DNA of 64,000 nucleotides from Amphritea japonica ATCC BAA-1530 (GCF_016592435.1 NZ_AP014545.1:434001-498000), one strand, 5' to 3'; numbered from the stretch's first letter, positions 39,828 to 51,602 are shown. The notes: generated from the letters alone by a model not told the origin. A program made the numbers and translations.

Positions 39828-39927
39828 GTTAAAGCAGTGATATGATCTGTGGATTATCCATTTAAAGCCAGTAACACCAACCCAAATGCTTTATGAATGT
39901 GGGGTATTCGAAGAGCAAAGTTCGACA

Positions 39928-39970
39928 TGTCCGCTTAGGGACGAAAGCAGGCTTTATTGAAAAGCGGACA
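39928..39970. repeat. TGTCCGCTT inverted repeat
   Basis: TGTCCGCTT (39928-39936) and AAGCGGACA (39962-39970) are perfect 9-bp arms around a 25-base loop. It lies directly before repeat copy B and is related by its arms to the weaker element near 38477. Confidence 0.6.
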
Positions 39971-39990
39971 GGTTGGGTTTTATGCTCTTA

Positions 39991-40069
39991 TCTAGCAAGG
40001 AAAACGAAGTTTTCCGTCTCGCCACGAGCAGCCGCGAAGCGGCGTTCTAGCTAACCGAACTTGTTCGGT
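39991..40069 (-). repeat. multi-hairpin repeat, copy B, with an adjacent palindrome
   Basis: Bases 39991-40053 are the reverse-complement partner of copy A at 37122-37186. The internal hairpins are GGAAAACGAAGTTTTCC, CTCG-CCA-CGAG and GCCGC-GAA-GCGGC. A further perfect palindrome, ACCGAAC-TT-GTTCGGT, follows at 40054-40069. More GTTCTAGC-type junctions continue to about 40100, ahead of the cytochrome gene. Confidence 0.72.
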
Positions 40070-40111
40070 GGTCTGATTTTATGGCGTTCTAGCGACCCGA
40101 AGGCGGTCTGT

Positions 40112-40435
40112 TTATCTAACCTTCAGGCTAAACAGGTAATCCACAATCGCTGAGGCTTGTTGTTCGGTGAGGTCCGGAAATGTCGGCATCTCGGGCCGTG
40201 ATGGATCGCCTTGTCGGATGAGGAGTACTACCTGCTCTTCCTGCAGTGCTGTACGTTTGTTTGCGGGAATGCCTTTGAGGAAGTCTCCGGTACCATCTTT
40301 CTTATGACAGCGGGCGCAGTTGACGGAGTAGAGTTCTTCGCCATCGATTGAAGTTGTTTGCGGATCGCTGTTGTCTGAGCAGCCGGTCAATAACAGGGTG
40401 AGTAGAGCGGGTAGCATGATCAGTCGGGTATTCAT
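40112..40435 (-). CDS. small class I c-type cytochrome lipoprotein
   Basis: A 107-residue lipoprotein (lipobox L-L-T-G-C, Cys19) with one haem site C-A-R-C-H at residues 40-44 and a plausible Met ligand in RPEMPTFPDLT. Its fold resembles small periplasmic mono-haem electron carriers. It is flanked on both sides by hairpin repeat elements, without an obvious redox partner, so its electron donor and acceptor are unknown. Confidence 0.88.
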   Translation of the reverse strand: MNTRLIMLPALLTLLLTGCSDNSDPQTTSIDGEELYSVNCARCHKKDGTGDFLKGIPANKRTALQEEQVVLLIRQGDPSRPEMPTFPDLTEQQASAIVDYLFSLKVR

Positions 40436-40515
40436 TTCAGAATCGTTCCTCTCTCAAAGCCTGCTTAAGTATCGCTTATGATCTAAAGATAGACCAACTA
40501 AATTCTCTTGCTCTT

Positions 40516-40575
40516 TCTAGCTACCGAGTAAGCGGCGAAGCCGTGTCTAGCTAGCTGGACTTGTTCAGCGTTCTA
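40516..40575 (-). repeat. multi-hairpin repeat, copy C, overlapping the holA stop
   Basis: A further member of the same hairpin family: TCTAGCTACCGAGTAAG, then the perfect stem CGGC-GAA-GCCG, then GTCTAGCTAGCTGG and a CTGGACTTGTTCAG-type stem. Its last bases cover the holA stop (TGA at 40565-40567, minus strand) and final codons. Confidence 0.6.
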
Positions 40576-41584
40576 AATTCAGCTCTACACCGGCCATTTG
40601 AAGGGTGATACCGGTGAGGGTTAACCAGGGGTCGCCAACTGCTCCTTTGATCTGAGAGTCCGCTTCAGTACATCGGCTTAGCATCTGTTTAAGGCTATCA
40701 GGATGGAGTCGCTGGGCAGCTGAGCGCAGCCAGTTTTTACGTTTGCCCCAGACTCGCTCTCGCTGACAGATCGTGTCGAAAGGAGTGCCTTTCTGTAAGC
40801 CCTCCTGAACGGCAATCAGGGAACGAATTTCACGGCTGATTGCCCAAAGTGCTACGGTCGCTTCAGTGCCTTCTTGGCGCAGTACTTCAATGATCTTATT
40901 GCAGCGGCTAACCTGTTGTTGAATAGCTGCCTCGGTCAGGCCATAGATATCATAACGTGAACTGTCAGACACACTATCCATTACCATATCAGCGGAGATG
41001 CTTTGACCTGCGTAGAGCAGATTGAGCTTGTCCAGCTCCTGCTTAGCGGCCAGCAGATTGCCTTCGATTCGCTCACAGAGTAACTGCACAGCATCGTTTT
41101 CAAGGTTAAGACCAATCTGGCGCGCTCGCTGATTTATCCAACCGGGGAGCTGCTGCAGTTCTACTGGCCAGATCTCGACGATAATGCCCTGTTGGTCAAT
41201 CGCTTTGAACCAGGCGCTTTTTTTAGCATTGGCGTCGAGCTTATTAGCGATAATCAGGAGTACGTTATCTTCTGCAGGACGTTCCAGGTATTGCCTGAGG
41301 ATTTCGCTGGCTTGTTTATTAGGCTTGCTACCGCCTAAGCGAAGTTCGATGATTTTTTGTTCGGCGAAGAGAGAGAGGGCGTTTGCGCACTCAAGCAGGT
41401 ATTCCCACTTAAACCCCGATTCTGTGTAGAGGGTTTCCCGTTCGGTGAAGCCTACGGAGTTGAGATGCTGGCGTAGTAGGTCGCAGCTTTCCTCTATTAG
41501 CAGGGTTTCGTCACCGGTTACCATATAAACCGGAGCCGGTTGCTGGCTGAGTTTGCTGGCAAGCTGCTCTGGTTTTATCTTCAT
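40565..41584 (-). CDS. holA: DNA polymerase III subunit delta
   Basis: A 339-residue clamp-loader subunit that opens the beta sliding clamp. It has the HolA N-terminal pattern PVYMVTGDETLLIEESCDLLR and the central LSLFAEQKIIELRL, and the length matches the E. coli protein (343). It forms lptE-holA with a 6-base gap, in the conserved leuS-lptE-holA order. The C-terminus (ELNLER) is written partly by an intergenic repeat element. Confidence 0.94.
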   Translation of the reverse strand: MKIKPEQLASKLSQQPAPVYMVTGDETLLIEESCDLLRQHLNSVGFTERETLYTESGFKWEYLLECANALSLFAEQKIIELRLGGSKPNKQASEILRQYLERPAEDNVLLIIANKLDANAKKSAWFKAIDQQGIIVEIWPVELQQLPGWINQRARQIGLNLENDAVQLLCERIEGNLLAAKQELDKLNLLYAGQSISADMVMDSVSDSSRYDIYGLTEAAIQQQVSRCNKIIEVLRQEGTEATVALWAISREIRSLIAVQEGLQKGTPFDTICQRERVWGKRKNWLRSAAQRLHPDSLKQMLSRCTEADSQIKGAVGDPWLTLTGITLQMAGVELNLER

Positions 41585-41590
41585 AGTGGC

Positions 41591-42091
41591 TTACGGTTTA
41601 ATGTTGGCGTAGAAGCGCAGAATCTGGCCGGCCAGTTGCTGCTCCATTTCAGAGTAGAGCTGGGCTTCCTGTACGCTGCTGGCGGTTTCCCGATCTGCGT
41701 CGTAATCGTAAGTACGTTCTATCGTTAGCTTACGCTCCAATACAATCTCACCCAGAGGGTCGGTCACAAGAAAACTCACTTTTCGGGTAAGTTCGTATTC
41801 ATCGATATCGGCGTTAGCCCCTAGCGAAGCTTCGCGGCGACTACGGGACTCAGACGTTATCTCCAGCTGATAACCTGAGCCGCCATTCACCGTCACACCG
41901 TTTGCTTCAAACTGGCGCCGCAGAAGCGGCTCCAGATTACTGCGAGAGCGGTCCGGCATGACCAGGGTTAGCTGACGCAACGGTTCTGCTATTTCAGCAC
42001 TCCCGCGCAGGTGAAAACCACAGGCGGTAAGAAACAGGCATGTGACTGTCAGAACGAGCGCTGCTGAAAACCGATTCAGGCCGTAGGTCAT
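41591..42091 (-). CDS. lptE: LPS-assembly lipoprotein LptE
   Basis: A 166-residue outer-membrane lipoprotein that plugs the LptD barrel in lipopolysaccharide export. The lipobox is L-T-A-C-G-F-H-L-R-G (Cys24), the LptE hallmark. The body includes TSESRSRREASLGANADIDE. ATG 42091 with AAGGAAG five bases upstream is preferred over a TTG at 42112 inside the leuS end. The leuS stop lies 10 bases before. Confidence 0.94.
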   Translation of the reverse strand: MTYGLNRFSAALVLTVTCLFLTACGFHLRGSAEIAEPLRQLTLVMPDRSRSNLEPLLRRQFEANGVTVNGGSGYQLEITSESRSRREASLGANADIDEYELTRKVSFLVTDPLGEIVLERKLTIERTYDYDADRETASSVQEAQLYSEMEQQLAGQILRFYANIKP

Positions 42092-42101
42092 CTGTGCTTC
42101 C

Positions 42102-44750
<2,649 letters not shown>

Positions 44751-44817
44751 TCAATGGAGCATAGGATACAATATATGCAATCTTACATATAGTTTTTCGT
44801 CGGCTTTGGAGAATGAT

Positions 44818-45357
44818 ATGAGCAACAATAACAACGGCACGGATCGCAGTGCTCAGTATGATCGTGTACTCAGTCGTTTGCGTAAGGATTTAGCATCAGC
44901 AGAACATCGCTCCTGGGATTATTTACAAGAGAAGATTGAAGAGGCGGTCGAGCTGGAGTTGACGGCGGAAGAGATGACCCGGGATGAAATGGATCTGCTG
45001 AGCGCCTATCTCAAGCGAGATCTCAAACGTCTGGGATATTATGCCCATGAAACCGGGGAGGGGATTGCTGCCTGGCTTAACTTTGATCTGAATATACTGG
45101 AGCAAAAGGTGGCCCGGCAGTTGATGGAACTGGCAGACCGAACCCGCATTGGTATTGCTGAACTGGAACAGCTGCTGGCTAGTGGTGAAGAGCATTATCA
45201 TGCCCGCGAGATTGCAGCCGCAGGAACTTTTTCATGCCTGGTGTGTGGCGAACAGGTGACGAATACCAGTACCAGCCGCCTGTCTCTTTGTCAGAAGTGT
45301 GGTTCAGATACCTTTGTGCGTTCTTCTGCCCCCTGGGGCAGCGGTGAAGAGTCCTAA
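44818..45357 (+). CDS. ybeL: YbeL-like zinc-ribbon protein (DUF1451)
   Basis: A 179-residue protein, helical through residues 10-115 and ending in a four-Cys zinc ribbon (CLVCGEQV ... LCQKCGSD). The position beside leuS, divergent, matches ybeL of E. coli. The ATG at 44818 has a GGAGA site. The last 54 bases overlap the 3' end of lnt on the opposite strand. Its function is not known. Confidence 0.9.
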   Translation: MSNNNNGTDRSAQYDRVLSRLRKDLASAEHRSWDYLQEKIEEAVELELTAEEMTRDEMDLLSAYLKRDLKRLGYYAHETGEGIAAWLNFDLNILEQKVARQLMELADRTRIGIAELEQLLASGEEHYHAREIAAAGTFSCLVCGEQVTNTSTSRLSLCQKCGSDTFVRSSAPWGSGEES

Positions 45358-46827
45358 TAGCAGCATGAGTCCGGTAAGAATTTGCAAAGGAAGGAGCCCC
45401 CACTGCTGATAGGGGGTTAGCCCTTCCATTCGCTGGACGTTACCAACCAGTACCGCTTGCTCGTATTGGGGGATGGTTGCGCTGATCATACCCTCTGGGT
45501 TAATCAGAGCACTGATGCCGTTATTCGTACTGCGGATTAACCAGCGGCCGGTTTCCAGTGCCCGCATACGTGCAATTTGCAGGTGTTGCGTCGGCGCAGT
45601 CGAATGACTAAACCAGGTGTCGTTGCTGACGGTTAATAACAGATCGCTGTTAAGGCTGTTGTGCCGGACAAGCTCAGGGTAGGCGATTTCGTAACAGATA
45701 AAGGGCGCGATTTGAGCTTCACCGGCCTCTAGCAGAGGCTGATCGGCTGATCCTAGGCTAAATTCAGACATCGGCAGATCGAAGAAATCAATCAGGCCGC
45801 GTAATTGACGTTCCAGCGGGACATACTCCCCGAAAGGTACCAGTCGTTGTTTATCATAACTGCCGCTGCCACCAGCAAAGAGCGTCAGGCTATTGGTGTA
45901 ACGTCTTCCTTTGGGGTGTTCCGGGTCCAGGTACATTGTGGGGATGCCGCTGATCATCGCGGTATTACTTTGCTCAAGTTGTTCTATCAATGGGTTGAGC
46001 ATGACGGATGCGGTTTTGTAAAAAGTAGGAATAGCGGTTTCGGGCCAGATGAGAAGATCGACTTTATCGCTGTCCTGACTCAGATCGACATAGGTTTGTA
46101 GAATGTTTTCCAGATTGCTGCGTATCCATTTCTCTTCCTGAGGGATGTTTGCCTGCACCAGCATCACATTCAGGGGTTCGCCAACCGGCGAGGTCCAGTC
46201 TTGCGGAACTTTTTCTTGTTGTATCGCCACCCAGGGGATAGCCAGCAGCATTAATATTGCTGCTGATTGTAGGGGGTGGTTAAGCCGTTTGAAAAAGGTG
46301 ATCGAGAGGGTGCCGACCAGAACAACATAGAGGCTGAGAAACCAGACTCCCCCTAACGGGGCGAATATGGCCATCGGTGTATCAATGAGTCCATAGCCAA
46401 GATAGAGCCAGGGAAAACCTGTCAACAACCAGCTGCGCAACCATTCGAAGAGCAGCCAAAGCGCACAAAAACCGATTGAATTACGGAAAAATCGCGTATA
46501 GATCCAGCACTGAAGGGCGAAGAGTATTGCCAGGGCAGCGACAAACGCAAAGGTCATTCCCCCTGCGAGCAGGGTGGGGGCGTTGCCATGTTCATGGATG
46601 CTCACGAACACCCAGGAGACTCCGGTGCCGAAAAAGCCCAGGCCATAGCACCAGCCTAACCAGCCGCTAACCCGGGGGGAACAGTGGTGAAGTGTTAAAA
46701 ACAGCAATGCGACGGAGATGCCGCCCAGATACCAATAATCAAAAGGGGCGAGCGAGAAAGGGGCAATTGCGCCCGCTAAGAGGCATAGCAAAACCCGCCA
46801 GAAAATATACGCTGTACGGTTAGCCAT
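45304..46827 (-). CDS. lnt: apolipoprotein N-acyltransferase
   Basis: A 507-residue inner-membrane enzyme that adds the third acyl chain to lipoproteins, required for the lipoproteins in this window. It has six to seven N-terminal helices and a nitrilase domain: Glu in LIWPETAIPTF (about 267), Lys in DKQRLVPFGEYVPLE (about 335) and Cys in FICYEIAYPEL (about 390). It overlaps the YbeL-like gene tail-to-tail. Start 11 bases after the corC stop. Confidence 0.95.
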   Translation of the reverse strand: MANRTAYIFWRVLLCLLAGAIAPFSLAPFDYWYLGGISVALLFLTLHHCSPRVSGWLGWCYGLGFFGTGVSWVFVSIHEHGNAPTLLAGGMTFAFVAALAILFALQCWIYTRFFRNSIGFCALWLLFEWLRSWLLTGFPWLYLGYGLIDTPMAIFAPLGGVWFLSLYVVLVGTLSITFFKRLNHPLQSAAILMLLAIPWVAIQQEKVPQDWTSPVGEPLNVMLVQANIPQEEKWIRSNLENILQTYVDLSQDSDKVDLLIWPETAIPTFYKTASVMLNPLIEQLEQSNTAMISGIPTMYLDPEHPKGRRYTNSLTLFAGGSGSYDKQRLVPFGEYVPLERQLRGLIDFFDLPMSEFSLGSADQPLLEAGEAQIAPFICYEIAYPELVRHNSLNSDLLLTVSNDTWFSHSTAPTQHLQIARMRALETGRWLIRSTNNGISALINPEGMISATIPQYEQAVLVGNVQRMEGLTPYQQWGLLPLQILTGLMLLLGLFTAAPGGRRTHKGI

Positions 46828-46838
46828 GGTCTTTTGAC

Positions 46839-47684
46839 CTACGCTGAACGAATAACCTGTAACAAGCGTATCCGGCGGTTGTCTGCGCTAAGAATTTTAA
46901 ATGTAAAATCATCGATCTCTACTGTTTCATCCTTGTTTGGCAGATGACCAAATTTCTGAGTCACCAGTCCGCCGATAGTATCAAACTCATCGTCAGGCAT
47001 GCCAATATCGAAAAACTCATTGAAGTCTTCGATCGAGGTCAGAGCCTTAACGATATAGCCGTTATCATCAAACGGTTTAATATTACCATCATCATCGTCC
47101 GCGTCATGTTCATCTTCAATTTCGCCGACAATCTGCTCTAATACATCCTCGATGGTGATAACGCCCGATACTCCGGCATACTCATCGACAACGATCGCCA
47201 TATGGTTGCGGGTGGCGCGAAACTCTTTCAGGAGCACGTTAAGGCGCTTGCTCTCCGGAATAAAGGTTGCTTTACGTACATGCTGGGAAATATCGAAATT
47301 TTCCAGATTGTTATCATCCAGTATCAGCGGTAAAAGATCTTTGGCTAGCAGAACACCGAGGATGTCGTCTGGATTTTCACCAATGACCGGGAAACGGGAG
47401 TGAGCGGAAGAGATGATGATCGGCAGGAACTCTTTCGGCGTCTGGTCAGCCTCAACCACGACCATCTGAGATCGGGGGATCATGACATCCCGCACCTGAC
47501 GATCGGCAACCTGCATAGCACCTTCGATAATACTGAAGGCTTCCTGATCAAGAATATTTTCATCGGTGGCATCTTTCAGATCAGCCAGCAGGTCTTCGCG
47601 GGTTTTGGGCTCATCAGAAAAGGCTTGGGCAAGCTTACCTAGCCAGGTTTTCTGATGGCCATTGCCCGGTCGATCTTCACTCAT
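46839..47684 (-). CDS. corC: CBS-domain transporter-associated protein CorC (YbeX)
   Basis: A 281-residue cytoplasmic protein with two CBS domains (RDVMIPRSQMVVV about residue 65; a second ending GVSGVITIEDVLEQIVGEI about 195) and a C-terminal CorC_HlyC domain. Associated with Mg2+/Co2+ homeostasis and ribosome metabolism. It is part of ybeZ-ybeY-corC-lnt. Confidence 0.94.
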   Translation of the reverse strand: MSEDRPGNGHQKTWLGKLAQAFSDEPKTREDLLADLKDATDENILDQEAFSIIEGAMQVADRQVRDVMIPRSQMVVVEADQTPKEFLPIIISSAHSRFPVIGENPDDILGVLLAKDLLPLILDDNNLENFDISQHVRKATFIPESKRLNVLLKEFRATRNHMAIVVDEYAGVSGVITIEDVLEQIVGEIEDEHDADDDDGNIKPFDDNGYIVKALTSIEDFNEFFDIGMPDDEFDTIGGLVTQKFGHLPNKDETVEIDDFTFKILSADNRRIRLLQVIRSA

Positions 47685-47746
47685 TGTGTGCTCCGTTTGT
47701 GCGATTGCTGACGTATTGGGTCGGCAAATCTATAAAGTTGTCAGCG

Positions 47747-48205
47747 CTATTCGTTCAATAAATAGGGATCAGGAATCGCTAAACTGGCGAGAATTTCCCG
47801 CTCCAGCTGTTCCATCTCGTCTGCTTCAAGGTTATTTATATGGTCGAATCCCAACAGATGCAAGACCCCATGTATAACCATATGGCACCAGTGGTTGAAA
47901 AGGGGTTTGTTTTGTTCAATAGATTCATTGGAAACAACGTCGGCACAGATGACCAGATCACCCAGCAGATCAAGCTCAATACCCTCCGGCATCTCAAAGG
48001 GAAATGACAGCACATTGGTTGGTTTGTCCTTACCACGGTATTGATTATTTAGCGCCTGGCTCTCTGCAGGAGAAACAATACGGATTGAAAGTTCAGCGGC
48101 GTCCAAGCGACCTGCCAGAACGGCGCTAACCCATTCAGTTAGCTGGGCTTCAGAAGGAAGCTCGGTATCTTCAATCTGGCATTGGCGATCAACAAAATAG
48201 TTCAT
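47747..48205 (-). CDS. ybeY: endoribonuclease YbeY
   Basis: A 152-residue metal-dependent RNase for 16S rRNA maturation and ribosome quality control. The zinc-binding HGVLHLLGFDH (H-x3-H-x5-H) is intact at about residues 110-120, as is NVLSFPFE. Its ATG overlaps the ybeZ stop by four bases. Confidence 0.96.
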   Translation of the reverse strand: MNYFVDRQCQIEDTELPSEAQLTEWVSAVLAGRLDAAELSIRIVSPAESQALNNQYRGKDKPTNVLSFPFEMPEGIELDLLGDLVICADVVSNESIEQNKPLFNHWCHMVIHGVLHLLGFDHINNLEADEMEQLEREILASLAIPDPYLLNE

Positions 48206-49203
48206 CGTTTATCCTGTTGAGAGGGCTGCTGTTTTTCATACCGATCATAGGCATCGACAATGTGTCCAACCAGAGGGTGGCGCACCACATCTTTGGAGGT
48301 GAAATGGGTAAAGCCGATCCCTTTGATCTCTTTCAGAACTTCACTGGCATGGATTAGTCCGGAACGAACGCCTTTTGGCAGATCAATCTGGGTGGTGTCG
48401 CCAGTGATAACTGCTGTTGAGCCAAAACCAATTCGGGTGAGGAACATTTTCATCTGTTCGCGGGTGGTATTCTGGCTTTCATCAAGAATAACGAACGACC
48501 CATTCAGGGTCCGACCCCGCATATAAGCTAGCGGGGCAACCTCAATTATATTTCGTTCGATAAGTTTGCTGACCCGCTCAATACCAAGCATTTCATATAA
48601 CGCATCGTAGAGTGGACGCAGGTAAGGGTCTACTTTCTGGCTCAGGTCGCCGGGTAGAAAACCGAGCTTTTCACCTGCTTCAACTGCCGGGCGAACCAAT
48701 AATATCCGGCTCACCTCTTCCCGTTCAAGGGCTTCACAAGCACAGGCAACCGCCAGATAGGTTTTGCCGGTACCGGCAGGGCCGATACCAAAATTGATAT
48801 CGTGGGTCAGTATGGTACGAACATAGCTTTGCTGATTGGGGCCGCGTGGGCGAATCTGAGCTTTACGGGTCTGAATGGTGATGTCGGCCTGATAAACAGG
48901 CGCTGCAGGTTCGCCGCCAGACAGTTGTTCGACGCCGGACTGTTGCAACAGAAGGTGAATCAGGTCCGGTGTTACCGGCTCGCCCTGTTGCACATCCTCA
49001 TAGAGTTGTTCCAGCATCTTAGCACCGGCACGGATCAGATCTGCTTTGCCGGCCAACTGAAAGTTGTTACCCCGGTTGCTGATTTCGATGCCCAGTCGCT
49101 GCTCTATCAGCCGTAGATGCTCATCGAGCTGGCCGCAGAGGCTAGACAGGTGCTGAGGGCTGTCCGGTTCCAGTGAAAGCTTTAGGGTTTGCGCTGTGTT
49201 CAA
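48202..49203 (-). CDS. ybeZ: PhoH-like ATPase YbeZ
   Basis: A 333-residue PhoH-family P-loop ATPase. Walker A is GPAGTGKTYLA and Walker B is FVILDESQNTT. Likely works with YbeY on RNA. The start is a TTG at 49203, with AAGGA seven bases upstream (49211-49215); a TTG at 49233 is an alternative lacking such a site. No ATG fits the N-terminus. Confidence 0.94.
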   Translation of the reverse strand: MNTAQTLKLSLEPDSPQHLSSLCGQLDEHLRLIEQRLGIEISNRGNNFQLAGKADLIRAGAKMLEQLYEDVQQGEPVTPDLIHLLLQQSGVEQLSGGEPAAPVYQADITIQTRKAQIRPRGPNQQSYVRTILTHDINFGIGPAGTGKTYLAVACACEALEREEVSRILLVRPAVEAGEKLGFLPGDLSQKVDPYLRPLYDALYEMLGIERVSKLIERNIIEVAPLAYMRGRTLNGSFVILDESQNTTREQMKMFLTRIGFGSTAVITGDTTQIDLPKGVRSGLIHASEVLKEIKGIGFTHFTSKDVVRHPLVGHIVDAYDRYEKQQPSQQDKR

Positions 49204-49248
49204 AAATTGATCCTTAGATAGAGATGCTGACAAGTATAGATTAACGGC

Positions 49249-50622
49249 TTATTTAGCATCATTCTGTGCCAGTGTACCGTCCAGTTCAGACCCCACCAGT
49301 TCGCCCACAAGTGAATTGGCGTAAACTTCTGCGATGCGGACATCGACAAAGTGGCCGATCATGTCGGGATTATCACAACGAAAGTTGACTACCCGGTTGT
49401 TCTCGGTCCGTCCTTGTAGTTTGCCTGGATCCTTCTTTGAGTAGTCGGTTACCAGGATGCGCTGTACAGAATCGAGCATACGACGGCTGATCTGCATAGC
49501 TTGCTGGGTGATGCGGTCCTGAAGGATGCTCAGGCGCTGTTTTTTTGTTTCTTCAGAAATATTATCGGGCAGGTCTGCTGCCGGTGTGCCTGGACGACGG
49601 CTGTAGATAAAACTGTAAGAGTTATCAAAGCCGATTTCTGCGATCAGATTCATGGTTGCTTCAAATTCGGCATCCGTTTCGCCTGGAAAACCGATAATAA
49701 AGTCCGAAGATAGGGTGATATCGGGGCGTGCTGCTCGAATCTTCCGAATCAGGGCTTTATATTCCAGGGCCATATGACCCCGCTTCATCGCATTCAGAAT
49801 GCGGTCTGAACCGCTCTGTACCGGTAGATGCAGGAAGCTAACCAACTCAGGCACATCGCGATAGGCTTCTATCAGACTATCGGTAAACTCAACAGGATGA
49901 GAGGTGGTGAAGCGTATCCGGTCGATGCCATCGATCTGGGCGACGCAGCGAATCAGCTCCGCCAGGTCGGCAATGTCATCATCATGTGTTGCGCCGCGAT
50001 AGGCGTTGACGTTCTGGCCCAACAGGTGAATCTCACGAACACCCTGCTCAGACAGTTCAACCGCTTCGGTAATAACATCGTCTAGCGGCCGACTGACCTC
50101 TTCACCCCGGGTATAGGGAACCACGCAGAATGTACAATATTTACTGCAGCCTTCCATGATGGAAACAAAGGCTTCAGCCCCTTCAACACGGGGCGCTGGA
50201 AGGTGATCGAACTTTTCGATTTCAGGGAAGCTGATATCGACAATGCCTTTTTTCTGTGTGCCGGCATTGGTAATGTCGATCATCTCAGGCAGACGGTGAA
50301 GAGTCTGTGGTCCGAAGATCATATCTACATAGGGGGCGCGCTTAAGAATAGCGTCGCCTTCCTGAGATGCAACGCAGCCACCCACACCGATCTTAAGGCT
50401 GGGGTTGTTCGCTTTGAGTTTGCGCCAGCGTCCCAGCTGATGGAATACTTTCTCCTGAGCCTTTTCGCGGATCGAACAGGTGTTCAGGAGCAGCACATCG
50501 GCGTCATCCTGGTTATCGGTAAGCTCAAGTTCATGGCTTTCGCCCAGTAGATCTGCCATGCGGGCGGAATCGTACTCGTTCATCTGGCAACCGTGGGTTT
50601 TAATGAATAGCTTCTTGGCCAT
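49249..50622 (-). CDS. miaB: tRNA-2-methylthio-N6-dimethylallyladenosine synthase
   Basis: A 457-residue radical-SAM methylthiotransferase acting on A37 of tRNA. N-terminal cluster Cys are in [19 protein letters not shown] and GGCVASQEG. The radical-SAM motif is C-S-K-Y-C-T-F-C (C-x3-C-x2-C), followed by [10 protein letters not shown]-terminal TRAM domain is present. It precedes ybeZ with a gap of about 45 bases. Confidence 0.97.
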   Translation of the reverse strand: MAKKLFIKTHGCQMNEYDSARMADLLGESHELELTDNQDDADVLLLNTCSIREKAQEKVFHQLGRWRKLKANNPSLKIGVGGCVASQEGDAILKRAPYVDMIFGPQTLHRLPEMIDITNAGTQKKGIVDISFPEIEKFDHLPAPRVEGAEAFVSIMEGCSKYCTFCVVPYTRGEEVSRPLDDVITEAVELSEQGVREIHLLGQNVNAYRGATHDDDIADLAELIRCVAQIDGIDRIRFTTSHPVEFTDSLIEAYRDVPELVSFLHLPVQSGSDRILNAMKRGHMALEYKALIRKIRAARPDITLSSDFIIGFPGETDAEFEATMNLIAEIGFDNSYSFIYSRRPGTPAADLPDNISEETKKQRLSILQDRITQQAMQISRRMLDSVQRILVTDYSKKDPGKLQGRTENNRVVNFRCDNPDMIGHFVDVRIAEVYANSLVGELVGSELDGTLAQNDAK

Positions 50623-50781
50623 TGCACACCTGTCTTCAAATCTTAGGAAAAGTAAAAGGGCGGAAATTATACTTTAAGGTCTTCTGGGATCATAGTTTTT
50701 AACTAGGTATCTGTATGACTTGTAATCATACAAAATAACCCCATATAGCAGGCAGTCAAACCTACCTGAGTGCTTTGAAGA

Positions 50782-51102
50782 ATGGCAAGTGAACCCATCT
50801 ATCGAATTAAATTCCTAAATCAAAATGAAGTCTACGAAATCTATGCTCATAATGTCTATCAGAGTGATCTCTGGGGCTTTTTAGAGGTCGAAAATTTTGT
50901 TTTTGGCAGTCAAAGTGCAATGTTAGTAGATCCCTCCGAAGAGAAATTAAAAAAGCAGTTTGAAGAGGTAGAACGTAGTTATATCCCGATGCAGGCGATT
51001 ATTCGTATTGATGAAGTAAAGCATGAAGGTGTTGCTAAGATTACTGAAGCTAAGGGAACCGTTACACAGTTTCCAGTAATGCCTCCGCGCCCTCGCATTT
51101 GA
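50782..51102 (+). CDS. DUF1820 family protein
   Basis: A 106-residue soluble protein of the DUF1820 family, recognised by YRIKFLNQNEVYEIYA and DLWGFLEVENFVFG and the C-terminal TQFPVMPPRP. The function is unknown. It is divergent from miaB across a 159-base gap, and is followed by a hairpin terminator shared with the DUF805 gene. Confidence 0.85.
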   Translation: MASEPIYRIKFLNQNEVYEIYAHNVYQSDLWGFLEVENFVFGSQSAMLVDPSEEKLKKQFEEVERSYIPMQAIIRIDEVKHEGVAKITEAKGTVTQFPVMPPRPRI

Positions 51103-51130
51103 TTGGAGCGGCAACTACGTCAGAAAAAAT

Positions 51131-51175
51131 AATGCGCGAACCTGCGATGTAATAAGGCGGGTGTCGCGCATTTTT
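51131..51175. terminator. bidirectional terminator between DUF1820 and DUF805 genes
   Basis: A long stem, AATGCGCGAACCTGC pairing with GCGGGTGTCGCGCATT (one bulged G, one T-G pair), around an 11-base loop. It is flanked by a T run on one side and an A run on the other, so it can stop both convergent genes. Confidence 0.85.
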
Positions 51176-51179
51176 AACG

Positions 51180-51602
51180 TTAAGCGCTGGGAGAACCGAA
51201 GTCGTTAGCTGCAGGAGACCCCGCTAAAAAACCTGTTTCAATAAACGCCCATATAGGGCCGATAACAGGCACGAACATAATGAGAATCCACCAGGCTGAC
51301 TTATTTCGGTCATGCCAGCGCTTTACTTGTATCGCCAACCCGACCCATATCATGGGTATATAAAGTACTGCCAGGATAAAGATCAATCCTTCAGCGCTTA
51401 TTTCGGTGTAGGATAACCCGGTGAAAAGAGCCCCTACAATTACACTTGCTACGAGTGTTGCTATCAGCGTTGTAAGCCAGAATGCCTTACGACCAATCCG
51501 TCCCTGAAATGAAAATAAGAGTTGTTTTGTGGTGAGCGGGACGATGGCTGCAGATTCGTCCTCTAGCATCGCCTGTGGTGAAGCATAAATATCGGTGTTC
51601 AT
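51180..51602 (-). CDS. DUF805 family membrane protein
   Basis: A 140-residue membrane protein with about three or four hydrophobic segments after a Ser/Thr-rich cytosolic N-terminus. LFSFQGRIGRKAFW and VKRWHDRNKSAWW are the family hallmarks (YhaH/YhaI type). The function is unknown. The ATG at 51602 has AAGGAC seven bases upstream and is preferred over an in-frame start at 51644. Confidence 0.88.
   Translation of the reverse strand: MNTDIYASPQAMLEDESAAIVPLTTKQLLFSFQGRIGRKAFWLTTLIATLVASVIVGALFTGLSYTEISAEGLIFILAVLYIPMIWVGLAIQVKRWHDRNKSAWWILIMFVPVIGPIWAFIETGFLAGSPAANDFGSPSA

Noticed and set aside
37122-40069. Hairpin elements considered as integron attC sites
   Set aside because: No integrase is present, the GTTRRRY-type core sites are lacking, and the elements face each other instead of repeating in one direction.
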